The translations under genes and the position numbers were made by a program. 62,988 bases of DNA from Acidovorax facilis (lineage in GTDB: Bacteria; Pseudomonadota; Gammaproteobacteria; Burkholderiales; Burkholderiaceae_C), in assembly GCF_023913775.1 (NCBI RefSeq), contig NZ_JAMXAX010000018.1, positions 1 through 62,988 on the forward strand, in the 5' to 3' direction. The stretch's first letter is position 1. Every line of letters starts with the position of its first letter. Shown here one piece after another: positions 29,101 to 37,414 of this stretch. The notes beneath the pieces are model-generated. The model was not told where the DNA came from. It saw only the letters and a program-made list of their open reading frames with translations, and searched no databases.

Positions 29101-29232
29101 CTTGAGCAGCGACTTGATCTCCAACGCATAAGGGTGCGCTTCGGAGATCGCCGCACCGCGGACGTGAAGCGCCGCAGGCTCGGCGGCATAGCCGAGCCTG
29201 TCCAGCCACTGCTTCAGCACTGCGTCCGCCAC
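26128..29232 (-). CDS. Large N6-adenine DNA methyltransferase (type IIG-like)
   Basis: This 1034-residue protein has a central class I methyltransferase: the AYYTPRNLAML start region, motif I FDGACGSGILL (about residue 340) and catalytic NPPW (about residue 435). The long C-terminus resembles the target-recognition half of type IIG or BREX-like enzymes. The N-terminus (residues 1-130) has an ALEIKSLL stretch that could belong to a nuclease-like fold, but this is weak. It uses GTG as start. It sits between an HTH regulator (63-base gap) and the ExK nuclease (4-base overlap). The likely function is restriction-modification or phage defence. Confidence 0.8.
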   Translation of the reverse strand: MADAVLKQWLDRLGYAAEPAALHVRGAAISEAHPYALEIKSLLKPDGAVRAQAVFVVEGVPTVVFMADDQPLSASALDDVRKRIWNQNLATVVIELRDREAVALPVRKLQKAEQRFSLQEARPDGPFSALDVATANLSRRLPAWFDVKARVDSKLLANLSVTVSKLAGTGFRGAAKTSDRKRWAELLMGQVLFISYLEHREIVGVTYRGRRDVGELHDLVARMDREGVRVLVDRLRGDFNGDFLGDDRHDPWTALTDDGFDFLNQFLRRTDMETGQGDFWNYDFSYIPVELLSGLYEKFLTPEQQAKDGAYYTPRNLAMLAVEQALMASPDPLAETIFDGACGSGILLTTAYRRLIALCEARQGRQLGFAERGELLKRSIFGGDINFMACRVTAFSLYLSLLEGLAPADILAAQERDGTKLPSLNGSNLAHGSQRADFFRTSHTFHTRRFSLVISNPPWAEPEGESRTSADDWADRAGVPFARRQIAGAYALRALEFLSEGGRACLILPIGQFLGASSADFVAHLLKGYRPSRLINFGDLQGLLFPTAENTCHVFLGERRPDGLLSHIPFGETFDYLVPKADLSLALGRLTMQSADRHTLQTRSVAEDPQLLVAMMWGDASDLSIWTRLTLRGTFADFWRGPREFRRWVYRKGIHLHDKSREAVDPGELRQMPFVPIAALRAGSPVLHPELLAKWPEAQDTVVGLNEGVRAVFDGPRVLFPDGFSKGEQNIRAVYYDGQASFTHSIGVIAGREEDAALLQFTAAYLRSTLARYFLMMRGWKMLCERNGVHLADVETFPFFVPEDAPDPAAARDALLMVQARMAELMALPELEQASRYDELRDEFDEAVFSYFGLSGEEQTLIRESVRVLMPSVRPRSFKSLDTPAQHRASAEDFSIYAQTLANALTAWRTKARGQGRFRVDVLANDPSRAGPSGIARISYLGDSTDGPEVSASMNDELVLATLAELRNAGLCAIPSGDFLCLVPDVHLWVDGALYLVRPLTKRNWTVRKALRDAEHIVRGVQVRQSVEKGEATA

Positions 29233-29295
29233 GCTACACCCCTCTGCGCATCAAACCGTGCCTACCACGCACTGCGACGCTCCAAGCTTGGCGGC

Positions 29296-29802
29296 TCATG
29301 CCGATCTCCTCTGGCGGGGGCGACTCACCGCCTTGACCGTCGGGGTATCGCGCGTGGCAGGCAAGGAGAAAAGATCAAGTTGACCAGCAGCCACATCAGG
29401 CAAGGCAAAGCCGTCCCGCAGGACAGCAAGGTGCGGATCGAGACGAACAACGATGGCATCGGCTTCGGACGGCAGCGACCCATCATCCAGAAAGAACCAT
29501 GTGCCTCCTGGAGCCAACGCCAAGCGCCGGCCCCAAAGCGCAATGAAAGAGGTTGATCGCAGCGCCTTGCGCAACTGGGCGAACGCGCTTTGATGCGTCT
29601 GCAGCTCAACAGCAAACTGGTCGCGAAGAAGCACGGCCAGCCGAAGGACGAGGATGGTTTGCCAACTGAACTGTGCTGGCGATCCTTTCGTCTTCGGACG
29701 CACGTCCGCCGGCACCAGCGCACGTCGACTGGTCCACTCGCGAAGCTTCTCTATCGAAAGGCCCGTCAGCTTCGATGCCACCGGGGTCGGGACCAGTCGC
29801 AT
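29296..29802 (-). CDS. MerR-like HTH regulator of the methylase operon
   Basis: This 168-residue protein has an N-terminal winged helix of MerR type (VASKLTGLSIEKLREWTSRRALVP, residues 7-30, then FSWQTILVLRLAVLL). The C-terminal domain is unfamiliar and has no metal-type Cys set. The ATG at 29802 has AAAGG six bases before it. A nearby ATG at 29808 has no spacing for a ribosome site. Two identical-form palindromes lie 31-75 bases upstream and are the probable operators, so it likely controls the methylase-nuclease operon, as a C-protein does. Confidence 0.7.
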   Translation of the reverse strand: MRLVPTPVASKLTGLSIEKLREWTSRRALVPADVRPKTKGSPAQFSWQTILVLRLAVLLRDQFAVELQTHQSAFAQLRKALRSTSFIALWGRRLALAPGGTWFFLDDGSLPSEADAIVVRLDPHLAVLRDGFALPDVAAGQLDLFSLPATRDTPTVKAVSRPRQRRSA

Positions 29803-29832
29803 AGCCATCCTTTCAACAGAGTTCGCCAACGT

Positions 29833-29877
29833 CGGGTATGGTACCCGATTTCCTCCAAAGGTAGGGTACCGTACCCG
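29833..29877 (-). promoter_or_regulatory. Twin palindromic operators
   Basis: Two inverted repeats of the same form occur: CGGGTA-TGG-TACCCG (29833-29847) and GGGTA-CCG-TACCC (29864-29876). Their centres are 30 bases apart, about three helical turns. They lie directly upstream of the HTH regulator start. They look like paired dimer-binding sites for cooperative autoregulation. Confidence 0.75.
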
Positions 29878-29906
29878 AACTCTTCCTCCCTCGGAGGACG
29901 CCGTGT

Positions 29907-31112
29907 TCAGCACACCGCACAAGCAGGCAACGTCGGCATCGGCTGATCGGTCCACCAGGTCCAGGGCGGCGGCGATATCCGCGCAATCACCTGCATTTTG
30001 GCCGCACGTTCCTTTGCCTCGGCGAACGCGCTGACCACGTGAAGGGCGACTGGCTCGGCGCCGGTGTCAGTCAGCAGTGCGTTCGGAAACCCCGCCGTGA
30101 TCCTCGCGTCGTAACGCAAGGGCTTGATGAAACGCCGCTGCTGCTCCACCAGGGCGTGGATGAATTCAATTTCGTGCGCGCCCTCCACGGGAATCCAGTG
30201 TTCGGTCGTCAACATCAAGCTCAACGCATCCACTTCATGGACGTGCTCCCGCTTGGCGCGAATCAAGGCTGTCAACACCAGGCGCGGCCGGTAGGCCGCA
30301 TCGGCGTCCTGAACCTCGAAGTAGGCAGCATAGGTCCTGCGCGCTCGTTCCCAGGTCTTGTCAGCGATGAGCAGCGGCGTATCGGGCATGTGCTTGATCC
30401 ACAAGCGGCGCCCGAACGCTGTCGTCTCGCAGGTCTTGAACTCACCCAGGACCACCGCCAGCGGCGACCGACCGTCACGTGGTTGCAGGATCGCGAGCTT
30501 GTCGCGGCGGCGCTGGGCGGCCGCAGCTTTCGAAGCCTCGCTGAAGGGCTCGGGGACATGGAGGCGTTGAGCCAGTGGCTGTCCCTTGACGATCATCTCC
30601 GCCGCGGCCTCCAGCAAGTGCTTGCAGATGACACCCTGGTTGCGCTTGCCCGCCATGGCGGGCAACCAGCGATTGAAGCCCGCCCGTTCGAAAAGGAAGT
30701 GCGTCAAGGCGCGCAGGCTCATCCGGCGACGCGGGACGTTGATCTCACCCGGATCATGGGGCTCGCCCGGCGCGACACCCCGGCCGAGGACGCGCACCCA
30801 CGGAAAATCCACGCGCAACTCGACGCTGCCCGCCAGGGTCTCGATGATGGCCTCCCCCATCAGTTCGCCGAGCCCGGACTGCTGGGCATCCGGCTCATAG
30901 GACGGGCACTGCGGATGATGCTGCCCACCAGTGCCCGGCATGCGCTTGACGACGTACTGCCGGTGGCGCGCCACGTACATCTCGACACCGTCAGGCACGC
31001 ACAGGCAACGCGGCCGATCCACCCCCTCGCGCACGCGCGCCAGAACCTCCTGCAAGCGAGGATCCAGAGCGTCATACACCTGTCCGGCGATGGAATAGCG
31101 CTGAGCGTCCAT
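29907..31112 (-). CDS. DUF1173 family protein
   Basis: This 401-residue protein matches my memory of the DUF1173 family found on conjugative elements and plasmids. It has an N-terminal Cys/His region (RCLCVPDG, GGQHHPQCPSY, about residues 36-75) that may bind zinc, and a basic middle. The ATG at 31112 follows GAGACC. It has no signal peptide. It is upstream of, and probably read through into, the HTH-methylase-nuclease unit. Its function is unknown. Its presence argues that this block belongs to an integrative element and not to the siderophore loci. Confidence 0.65.
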   Translation of the reverse strand: MDAQRYSIAGQVYDALDPRLQEVLARVREGVDRPRCLCVPDGVEMYVARHRQYVVKRMPGTGGQHHPQCPSYEPDAQQSGLGELMGEAIIETLAGSVELRVDFPWVRVLGRGVAPGEPHDPGEINVPRRRMSLRALTHFLFERAGFNRWLPAMAGKRNQGVICKHLLEAAAEMIVKGQPLAQRLHVPEPFSEASKAAAAQRRRDKLAILQPRDGRSPLAVVLGEFKTCETTAFGRRLWIKHMPDTPLLIADKTWERARRTYAAYFEVQDADAAYRPRLVLTALIRAKREHVHEVDALSLMLTTEHWIPVEGAHEIEFIHALVEQQRRFIKPLRYDARITAGFPNALLTDTGAEPVALHVVSAFAEAKERAAKMQVIARISPPPWTWWTDQPMPTLPACAVC

Positions 31113-31270
31113 GGAGGTCTCGAAAAGCCCATCGTGCTGGCGGCAAGACCGGAACGCCATCCAAAATCACTGCCCTATCGGCCCGATTTCGATGTCAGCC
31201 TCCATGTGCTCGGTGCAACCAGATGAAGGTCGACGGAGTCGAATACCATGTAGCAAGTCGAGGGTTCACC

Positions 31271-31771
31271 ATGACCATCAGAACGTTCCGTGCGCTGTGC
31301 TGTGTCGCAGCCATGTCGGCACCCGTGCTGCATGCTGCAGCCGACGTCGCGGTGCAATTCATCCATCCCGAGCACTATGCCGACGCGGGCGACTACGGCG
31401 TGCGCTCCCAGCGCAACCTCGAGTCCATCAAGCGGCACCTGCAGGCCCTGGGAGATCGCTGCCTGCCGGCGGGCCATACGCTGGACATCCGAATCATCGA
31501 CCTCGACCTGGCGGGCCGACACGAGTGGTGGCGCCCTGGCACGTACGATGTGCGCATCATGCGCGGTGTCACGTGGCCGCGGGCGGACCTCGAGTACCTC
31601 TGGAAGGACGCACAGGGTAAGGTACTCGCCGAACGGCAGGAGCGTGTTTCGGACATGGACTACCTGTCTCGCAGTGCGTTTGTCCGCTCCGACGGCGATC
31701 CGCTGGTGTACGACAAGGCCATGCTCACCGAGTGGTTCGAGCGGCGATTCTGTCCGCAACACCGTGGCTGA
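31271..31771 (+). CDS. DUF3016 family secreted protein
   Basis: This 166-residue protein has a clear signal peptide (MTIRTFRALCCVAAMSAPVLHA, cleavage near residue 24). The body is typical of DUF3016: VQFIHPEHYADAG near the mature start and DLEYLWKD in the middle. It is probably periplasmic. The start at 31271 is chosen because the signal peptide begins there. It is monocistronic, points toward locus B and is convergent with the dehydrogenase gene. Its role is unknown. Confidence 0.75.
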   Translation: MTIRTFRALCCVAAMSAPVLHAAADVAVQFIHPEHYADAGDYGVRSQRNLESIKRHLQALGDRCLPAGHTLDIRIIDLDLAGRHEWWRPGTYDVRIMRGVTWPRADLEYLWKDAQGKVLAERQERVSDMDYLSRSAFVRSDGDPLVYDKAMLTEWFERRFCPQHRG

Positions 31772-31847
31772 GCACCCGCGAAAAGGCACGGTCAGACGGC
31801 CCGCCCATCCAGGCGAACCCGAGCCTTGTTGAGCCGGCGAGAAGCGC

Positions 31848-32948
31848 CTACATCGGGTTGAACTCCACGCGCCGAAGGACTGGCGCACAGCCCGCCAACG
31901 CCTCGTCCAACGTCAGCACCTCCTCGATGTGATGGGCGCCCGGTGCCAGACGGCCAACCAGCAACGTGCGCGCCACCCAGACTGCCACCGCAGCCGTGCA
32001 TGCCGCCTCCCCATCCCCGGCAACGACCCAACTCGCGCGATCGCCAGACTGGCTGAGGGCATCGACCTGGACCATGAATCCATTTCCGCCGATCGGCGCA
32101 TGGGCCGCTGTCCATGCCAGCGACTTCGCCAAACCGTCCGGCGGCAGCCACTGCCGGACGCGCCAGCGCGCCATCCAGGCAAATGCCTGTGTCACCAGCC
32201 GCGAATCGAAACACAGCCAGGTGGCCGCCGACTGCATCGCCAGGGTACGCGGCAACGTGTGCTGCTCCGAGAAGTCGAAGCGGTAGGCGGTTCTTCGGCC
32301 GTAGGGCTCCGCGAGCCGCACCGGCCGCGACTCGCCAAAGGCGCGAACCTCCCTTGCCCCGGCAGGGGTCTGCAGCGTGAACGTGGCACCCAAACGGTCC
32401 AGCGTCCAGCGGATGGCAGCCAGTCCATGGACCTCACCTGCGCCCAGCAGCACCGTGATGTCGGCATGCTGCAGCGGCCCCAGTTGATCGCAGGCCTGGC
32501 GCACCAGCAAATTGGTGAGCCCCGGCGCGACGCCGACGCTCAGGACCGCGCTGGAACGCTGACTTTCACCTGACGCCCATCGGGTCCGCACAGCGTCCAA
32601 CACCGAGGCCGTGGCCGAGACGTCGACGTAGTGAATGCCCGCGGCCTGGCACTGCAGGGCAATCCACAGGCTCGCTTCCTCGACGCAGTTGACCACCACG
32701 GTGATCCGGTGCGGCAACACCTCGATCACCGGGAGATACCCGTCACCCAAGGCAACCGCCGTCACCCGGGGGCCCTGGACCTGGCAGAACGCGCGAGCCC
32801 GCTCCAGGCTGCGCCCGGCAACCAGCACATGACAGGGACTGTCGCGCAAAAGGGCGCGGACGATGCCGCCTCCCACTGCACCATAGCCGCCGACAACCAG
32901 CACCGCCTGGTCGGCACTCACCATCGCCTCAGGTCTCGCGTTCGTCAT
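31848..32948 (-). CDS. Saccharopine-dehydrogenase-like oxidoreductase
   Basis: This 366-residue NAD(P)-dependent enzyme has the Rossmann motif VLVVGGYGAVGGGI (about residues 16-29) and the saccharopine dehydrogenase arrangement (HYVDVSATA near residue 130, GVAPGLTNLLV near residue 165). The family reduces or oxidises imines formed from amino acids. In a metallophore locus it may tailor a chelate, for example by reductive coupling or reduction of a cyclic imine. The ATG at 32948 overlaps the MFS stop by four bases. It is the last gene of locus B. The substrate is unknown. Confidence 0.75.
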   Translation of the reverse strand: MTNARPEAMVSADQAVLVVGGYGAVGGGIVRALLRDSPCHVLVAGRSLERARAFCQVQGPRVTAVALGDGYLPVIEVLPHRITVVVNCVEEASLWIALQCQAAGIHYVDVSATASVLDAVRTRWASGESQRSSAVLSVGVAPGLTNLLVRQACDQLGPLQHADITVLLGAGEVHGLAAIRWTLDRLGATFTLQTPAGAREVRAFGESRPVRLAEPYGRRTAYRFDFSEQHTLPRTLAMQSAATWLCFDSRLVTQAFAWMARWRVRQWLPPDGLAKSLAWTAAHAPIGGNGFMVQVDALSQSGDRASWVVAGDGEAACTAAVAVWVARTLLVGRLAPGAHHIEEVLTLDEALAGCAPVLRRVEFNPM

Positions 32949-34225
32949 GGCGTGGGCTCCCCCCGCCGCAGACAGCGCCCGCCCAGCACCGTGCACAGGG
33001 CGAACGCCGCCAGTGTTCCCAACATCGCCGCGTCCCCAAAGCGGTCAAGCAGCAGGCCCGCCACAGGCGGCACCAGCACACGGCTCAGCGCGAACAGCCC
33101 GGCCTGCAGGCCGTAGTCGGCGGCCCGGCAGGCATCGCGGGAGAACTCCATCATCAAGGCGAAGGCGAGCGAAGACGCCAGCCCCATCGCCAGGGCCAGC
33201 GCGGCGCTGCCCGCCAACAGCCCCCAACGCGCCTCCACCCCAAGCTGAAAACCCAGGACCGCAGCCAACAAGCCGAGGGCCAGCACATTGGCCCACGCCG
33301 ACCGCCACGCCACCGCCATCAGGCGCTCGCGCCGCACCCAGCCTGCAGCCAGGCTGGCGCCTGCCCCCAGGGCCCCGCCCCCCACACCGGCGACCAGCGC
33401 CACCTGCGCGGCGGGCAGTCCGTGGTCCAGCAGCAGCGGCTTGAGGAACACCCAGGCGGCCGCAACAAAGGGAAACTGCCCGATCAGCAACAGCGTCCAG
33501 GCCGGCGCCCCCGGTTGCTGAAAAAAGCCTCTCCAGACACGCCAGGGCGCCTGCCGCGACACGACGGCCCCTGAAAACATCGCCTGTTGCAATGGAGCGG
33601 ATCCGCGGCCCAGCACGGCGACGATCACCAAGGTGCTCAACACACCCATGGCAAGAATCAGGAAAGGAAGCGTCCAACCCCTGGCCTGCTGGACCAACAG
33701 CATGAGGCCCCCGCCCACGACCGCGCCCGCAAACGTGGCCGCCGCGCGGATGCCGCCGGCCAGCGGCCTGGCCTGGGGTGGCAGCAGCCCGATGGCCAGT
33801 GCCTGCACCGGGATGTCGGCCCAGGTGGACAGCAGGGCCGCCAGCAAGGCCAGCGCAAAGAGCGTGCCCTTGCCGGCCCCTTCACCCACTGCCGCCAGAG
33901 CCAGCAGGCACAGCGCAAAGCCGCCGCCCGTCAGCCACGCCCAGCGCTGCCAGGCCAAGACCCGGGACGACGGGCTGAACGCTGGGTCCGGCAACACGGC
34001 AGAGCGCCGCTGCAACGGCCAGCGCTCCACCGGAATCGCCAGCAGCGCCTTGAAGACCGCAGGCAGGCCGGCAAGTTGAAAGACGCCGATCTCCGTGCCC
34101 GACCACCCTTGTTGCCGCATGACCAGCGGCAGCCCCAGCCAGAGGTAGATGGCCGGGGCCGTCAACGCGAAGTTCACCCAGCCGAACAGCAGCTGCTGGA
34201 CGCCGGGACGCAGCGCACCGTTCAT
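32945..34225 (-). CDS. MFS permease, FptX/RhtX-AmpG type
   Basis: This 426-residue, 12-helix permease is related to the two MFS proteins of locus A, with patterns WADIPVQALAIGLLP and ADYGLQAGLFALSRV (about residue 375) typical of FptX/RhtX-like siderophore permeases. It overlaps the O-methyltransferase gene by four bases at its start and the dehydrogenase gene by four bases at its end. It is the likely inner-membrane step after the TonB receptor at 35312. Export of a small metallophore is an alternative. Confidence 0.8.
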   Translation of the reverse strand: MNGALRPGVQQLLFGWVNFALTAPAIYLWLGLPLVMRQQGWSGTEIGVFQLAGLPAVFKALLAIPVERWPLQRRSAVLPDPAFSPSSRVLAWQRWAWLTGGGFALCLLALAAVGEGAGKGTLFALALLAALLSTWADIPVQALAIGLLPPQARPLAGGIRAAATFAGAVVGGGLMLLVQQARGWTLPFLILAMGVLSTLVIVAVLGRGSAPLQQAMFSGAVVSRQAPWRVWRGFFQQPGAPAWTLLLIGQFPFVAAAWVFLKPLLLDHGLPAAQVALVAGVGGGALGAGASLAAGWVRRERLMAVAWRSAWANVLALGLLAAVLGFQLGVEARWGLLAGSAALALAMGLASSLAFALMMEFSRDACRAADYGLQAGLFALSRVLVPPVAGLLLDRFGDAAMLGTLAAFALCTVLGGRCLRRGEPTP

Positions 34226-35292
34226 GGCACGTCCCGCCGCGCCACGACGACCTGCTGCACGGCCATCGGGAACTGGCCGCAGGCGTACTGCTCAATGCGC
34301 ACGAAGCCGGCACGCGCCATGGCCGCAGCCAGTTCACCCTCATGGGTCACGTGCCGCCCGAGCATGCGCAGCGGCAGGTACCACGGCACCACGCTGCGCG
34401 CCCCACCCTGCTCCCTGGGCAGTTCCGCGTGCACCGCCACCAGCACGCCACCCGGCCGCAGGGCGGCGAGGATCTTGCGCAGGGCCGCTTCGATGTCCGG
34501 CACGAAGTGCAGCACCGATGAACACCAGATCAGGTCGTGGTCCGACCCGATGTCGTCCGTGGCCAGGCTGCCGCCCTGTGTGGACAGGCGGGGGCCGAGC
34601 CCCCGCGCCAGGATGTTCTCGGCCGCCACGGCGACTGTCTCGGGGAAGTCGAACACGACGCCCTGAAGCTGGGGGCGCTGCTGGGCCAGCGCGATGGCCA
34701 CCAGGCCCGGGCCGCCCCCCAGGTCCAGCAGCCGCTGCGCCTGCTGGAACTCCGGCAGGCGCCTCATCACCTCGACGGCGGCCGGCGCGGTCACCGCACG
34801 CTGCTCCTGCGCGATCTGCACCCGCGCCGCGGCCGCCCACTGCGCTGCGCCACCGGAGGGGCCGTGGTCAGCCGAAAGCGGGGGCTTCGGCACGCCCGGA
34901 CCATGGCGGACATGCTCCCCCAGGCTGTCGACGAACCCGCGCATGGACCGCAGCCGGAACAACCAGGCCTTGGCGCAGGACAGCTCGGCTCCCTGCGTGA
35001 GGTAGGCGCGCGCACCTGCGTCGAGACGATAGATCCCGTCGGCGTCGGCATCGCCGTCATGGCGGCCATGGCCCTGGCGCTCCAGCACACCCATGCTCCA
35101 CAGCAGCTCCAGCAGATGGGCGGTGCCGACGGGGTGCAGTTGCAGGCGCTGCGCCAGCGCCGCGGCGCCGGCCGGCTCGACGAGAGCATCCAGCACGCCG
35201 AGTTCGACGGCAAGCCGCAGGCCCTCGGCCTGCACGGGCGCGACCGCCAGATCCCACCAGCGGCGCAGCTCATGTGTTTGTTCGAGATTCAT
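34222..35292 (-). CDS. O-methyltransferase (COMT/ASMT-like)
   Basis: This 356-residue SAM-dependent enzyme has an N-terminal winged-helix dimerisation domain (LRLAVELGVLDAL, residues 25-37) and the catalytic core LLDLGGGPGLVAIALAQ (about residue 190), then FDFPETV. This is the fold of small-molecule O- or N-methyltransferases in natural-product pathways. It lies 19 bases after the receptor stop and overlaps the MFS gene by four bases. It probably modifies the ligand handled by locus B, with the dehydrogenase. It is not similar to nicotianamine synthase. Confidence 0.8.
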   Translation of the reverse strand: MNLEQTHELRRWWDLAVAPVQAEGLRLAVELGVLDALVEPAGAAALAQRLQLHPVGTAHLLELLWSMGVLERQGHGRHDGDADADGIYRLDAGARAYLTQGAELSCAKAWLFRLRSMRGFVDSLGEHVRHGPGVPKPPLSADHGPSGGAAQWAAAARVQIAQEQRAVTAPAAVEVMRRLPEFQQAQRLLDLGGGPGLVAIALAQQRPQLQGVVFDFPETVAVAAENILARGLGPRLSTQGGSLATDDIGSDHDLIWCSSVLHFVPDIEAALRKILAALRPGGVLVAVHAELPREQGGARSVVPWYLPLRMLGRHVTHEGELAAAMARAGFVRIEQYACGQFPMAVQQVVVARRDVP

Positions 35293-35311
35293 GGCGTCGG
35301 CGTCCTGTCGA

Positions 35312-37321
35312 TCAGAGACGGAAGCTCAGGCGCAGCCCGGCTTCGCGGGGCGGGCTGTAGATCGTGATCGTGCTGGCGGGAAAGCCGATCACGTCGTGGT
35401 GCTTGTCGGCGGCGTTGTTGACGTAGGCCGTCAGTTCGGTGCGGGCCCACGCATAACCAGCCGACAGGTTGATGACGGCATAGCCCGACCGCTTGTTCGC
35501 CGCCGTGTTGGCCGCGTCGACGTAGACCTTGCCGGCACCGACCGTCTGGGCCTGAGCGAACCAGCCGGAGGGCGCGTCGTAGCGCACGCCGAGATGGCCG
35601 TTGATGTCGGGCGCAAAGGGGTTGCGCTTGCCGGCGTGGTCGTTGGCGCCGTCACGAAACTCGCGGAAACGCGTGTGGTTGAGCCCGAGCCCCGTCTGCA
35701 CCTGCCAGCCGCTGCCGATCAGCCAGCGCAGTTCGGCCTCGGCGCCGGTCGAGCGGGCCGACGCCGCGTTGGTCATGAACACCTGCCCGGCCGCCGAGCC
35801 CATCTGCTGCACCTGCATGTCGTCGATGTCCATGCGGTAGACGGCCGCGCTGTAGCGCAGGCGGCGGTTCAAGAGGTGGCCCTTGGCACCCAGCTCGAAG
35901 GCGCGCACCTTCTCGGGCTCGTAGCGGCGATGGGTCTCCGGCGCGAAGGGGTTGAATCCCCCCGCACGGAAGCCGTCGGACACGCTGGCGTAGAGCTGCG
36001 CCGCAGGCTGCCATTGGTATTGCAGTGCGAACTTGGGACTGGCATGGGTCCAGCTGCGCGACTGCCCGCTGGCGCCTGCCAGTGCAAGGCGCATCTCGTC
36101 GCGCTCGATGCGCAGGCCGGCCTGGATGGACCACAGCGCCGACCCCAGTGCCGTCAGCGGCACGTCCCAGTGGGTGAACGCAGCCGTGGAATTCCCTTGC
36201 TGCGTCGAGCGCGTGCGCGCCAGCGCGAACGGCGTCTTCTGCTCGAAGTTCAAGGCGTTGTCTTCGCGGTCGAGATAGACACCGGCGACCCAGCGCGCCT
36301 CGCCGGCCTTGCCCTCCAGGCGCAGCTCCTGCGACACGGTCTTGAAGTGGTAGTCGCGCCCCAGGTGCAGGAGGTCGGCCGGCTGGAAATCGGTGTCCTG
36401 AAGAATGCGGTCGAAGTACTCGTTGCGCGCCGTGATCGAGCGCAGGCGCAGGTCGTCGGCCAGTTCATGGGAGACATCCAGCGACGCCGAACGGGCCTGG
36501 GATCGGTTCCAGCTCTCGGTGCCGGAACGCACGGTCTCGCGTGGACCTCCCGTCAGCCCCCACAGGGAGCCGCCGTCGTCGTGCCCGCGCTGGTTGAGGC
36601 GCAGCGTGGCATCGGTGCGGGCGCTCGGCGTCCAGCGCAGGGCCACACGGCCGCCCTTGCGCTGCCGGTCGTCCTCCTTGCGGCCGGTGGTGGTGTTGTC
36701 GATAAAGCCGTCCTGCCGGGTGAATTCGCCGGCCACGCCCAGGAAGAGCGTGTTGTCCACCAGGGCCCGGCTCGCATCGAAGCGCAGGGCCTGCTTGTTG
36801 CGGCTGCCCAGGTCGAGCGAGACGGCGGCATGGGGTTCATTGCCCGGGCGGCGGGTGACGATGTTCACCACACCGGCCTCGGCATTGCGTCCATAAAGGG
36901 TGGATTGCGGGCCGCGCAGCACCTCCACGCGTTCCACCCCCAGCAAGGCGTCGTCGAAGCCCAAGCCACGCAGCGTCGCCACGCCATCCACCACCAGCGC
37001 GGTCGAAGACGAGAACGAGGTGACGTTGGCCGACAGCCCCCGCATCACCGGCGGCTGCGCGCCCGATTGCCCCAGGGTCTGGAACACGAAACCCGGCGTC
37101 ATCGCCGCCACGCCCTCCAGGCCACGCACACCGTCGACTTCGAGCTGCTCGCCATCGAAGACGGTCACGCTGGCGGGCACACGCTCAAGCGCTTGGGCCT
37201 GTTTGTTCGCTGTGACCGTGACGGCCGGCAGCATCGGCGCCTGGGTCTGCTGGGCCAGCGCCGACAGGGCGGTTGCCAGCATCGGCAACACCCCGATTGC
37301 CCGCAAGGGAGGAATGGGCAT
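35312..37321 (-). CDS. TonB-dependent receptor (locus B)
   Basis: This 669-residue outer-membrane receptor has a signal peptide (MPIPPLRAIGVLPMLATALSALA), a plug with LPAVTVTANKQ, GPQSTLYGRNAEAGVVNIVTRRP, and a barrel ending in Phe-Arg-Leu. It has no STN signalling domain, unlike the locus A receptor. The ATG at 37321 has AAGGAGAA eight bases upstream, and the open frame beyond it overlaps the divergent regulator. It is the first gene of the locus B operon, behind a Fur-box palindrome. The ligand is probably an iron or other metal chelate. Confidence 0.9.
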   Translation of the reverse strand: MPIPPLRAIGVLPMLATALSALAQQTQAPMLPAVTVTANKQAQALERVPASVTVFDGEQLEVDGVRGLEGVAAMTPGFVFQTLGQSGAQPPVMRGLSANVTSFSSSTALVVDGVATLRGLGFDDALLGVERVEVLRGPQSTLYGRNAEAGVVNIVTRRPGNEPHAAVSLDLGSRNKQALRFDASRALVDNTLFLGVAGEFTRQDGFIDNTTTGRKEDDRQRKGGRVALRWTPSARTDATLRLNQRGHDDGGSLWGLTGGPRETVRSGTESWNRSQARSASLDVSHELADDLRLRSITARNEYFDRILQDTDFQPADLLHLGRDYHFKTVSQELRLEGKAGEARWVAGVYLDREDNALNFEQKTPFALARTRSTQQGNSTAAFTHWDVPLTALGSALWSIQAGLRIERDEMRLALAGASGQSRSWTHASPKFALQYQWQPAAQLYASVSDGFRAGGFNPFAPETHRRYEPEKVRAFELGAKGHLLNRRLRYSAAVYRMDIDDMQVQQMGSAAGQVFMTNAASARSTGAEAELRWLIGSGWQVQTGLGLNHTRFREFRDGANDHAGKRNPFAPDINGHLGVRYDAPSGWFAQAQTVGAGKVYVDAANTAANKRSGYAVINLSAGYAWARTELTAYVNNAADKHHDVIGFPASTITIYSPPREAGLRLSFRL

Positions 37322-37367
37322 GGATCGTTCTCCTTGAGTATCAGATGACATCCATGCTAAGAAAGAA

Positions 37368-37382
37368 TGAGAATTGTTCTCA
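37368..37382. promoter_or_regulatory. Fur-box-like palindrome of locus B
   Basis: TGAGAA-TTG-TTCTCA is a perfect 15-base palindrome of the 7-1-7 Fur type. It lies between the divergent receptor operon and AraC gene, 47 and 33 bases from their starts, so both are expected to be iron-repressed. Confidence 0.7.
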
Positions 37383-37414
37383 CAGTATTTCGGTAGCAAT
37401 CGGGAGGGTTTCGT

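Noticed and set aside
31848..37321. Locus B as a staphylopine/pseudopaline-type opine metallophore locus
   Set aside because: Receptor, enzyme, permease and dehydrogenase order is similar, but the methyltransferase is COMT-like and not a nicotianamine synthase, and the dehydrogenase is saccharopine-type.
35093..37348. A 751-codon open frame antisense to the locus B receptor
   Set aside because: Its composition is that of a shadow frame, and the minus-strand receptor has signal peptide, plug and barrel features.
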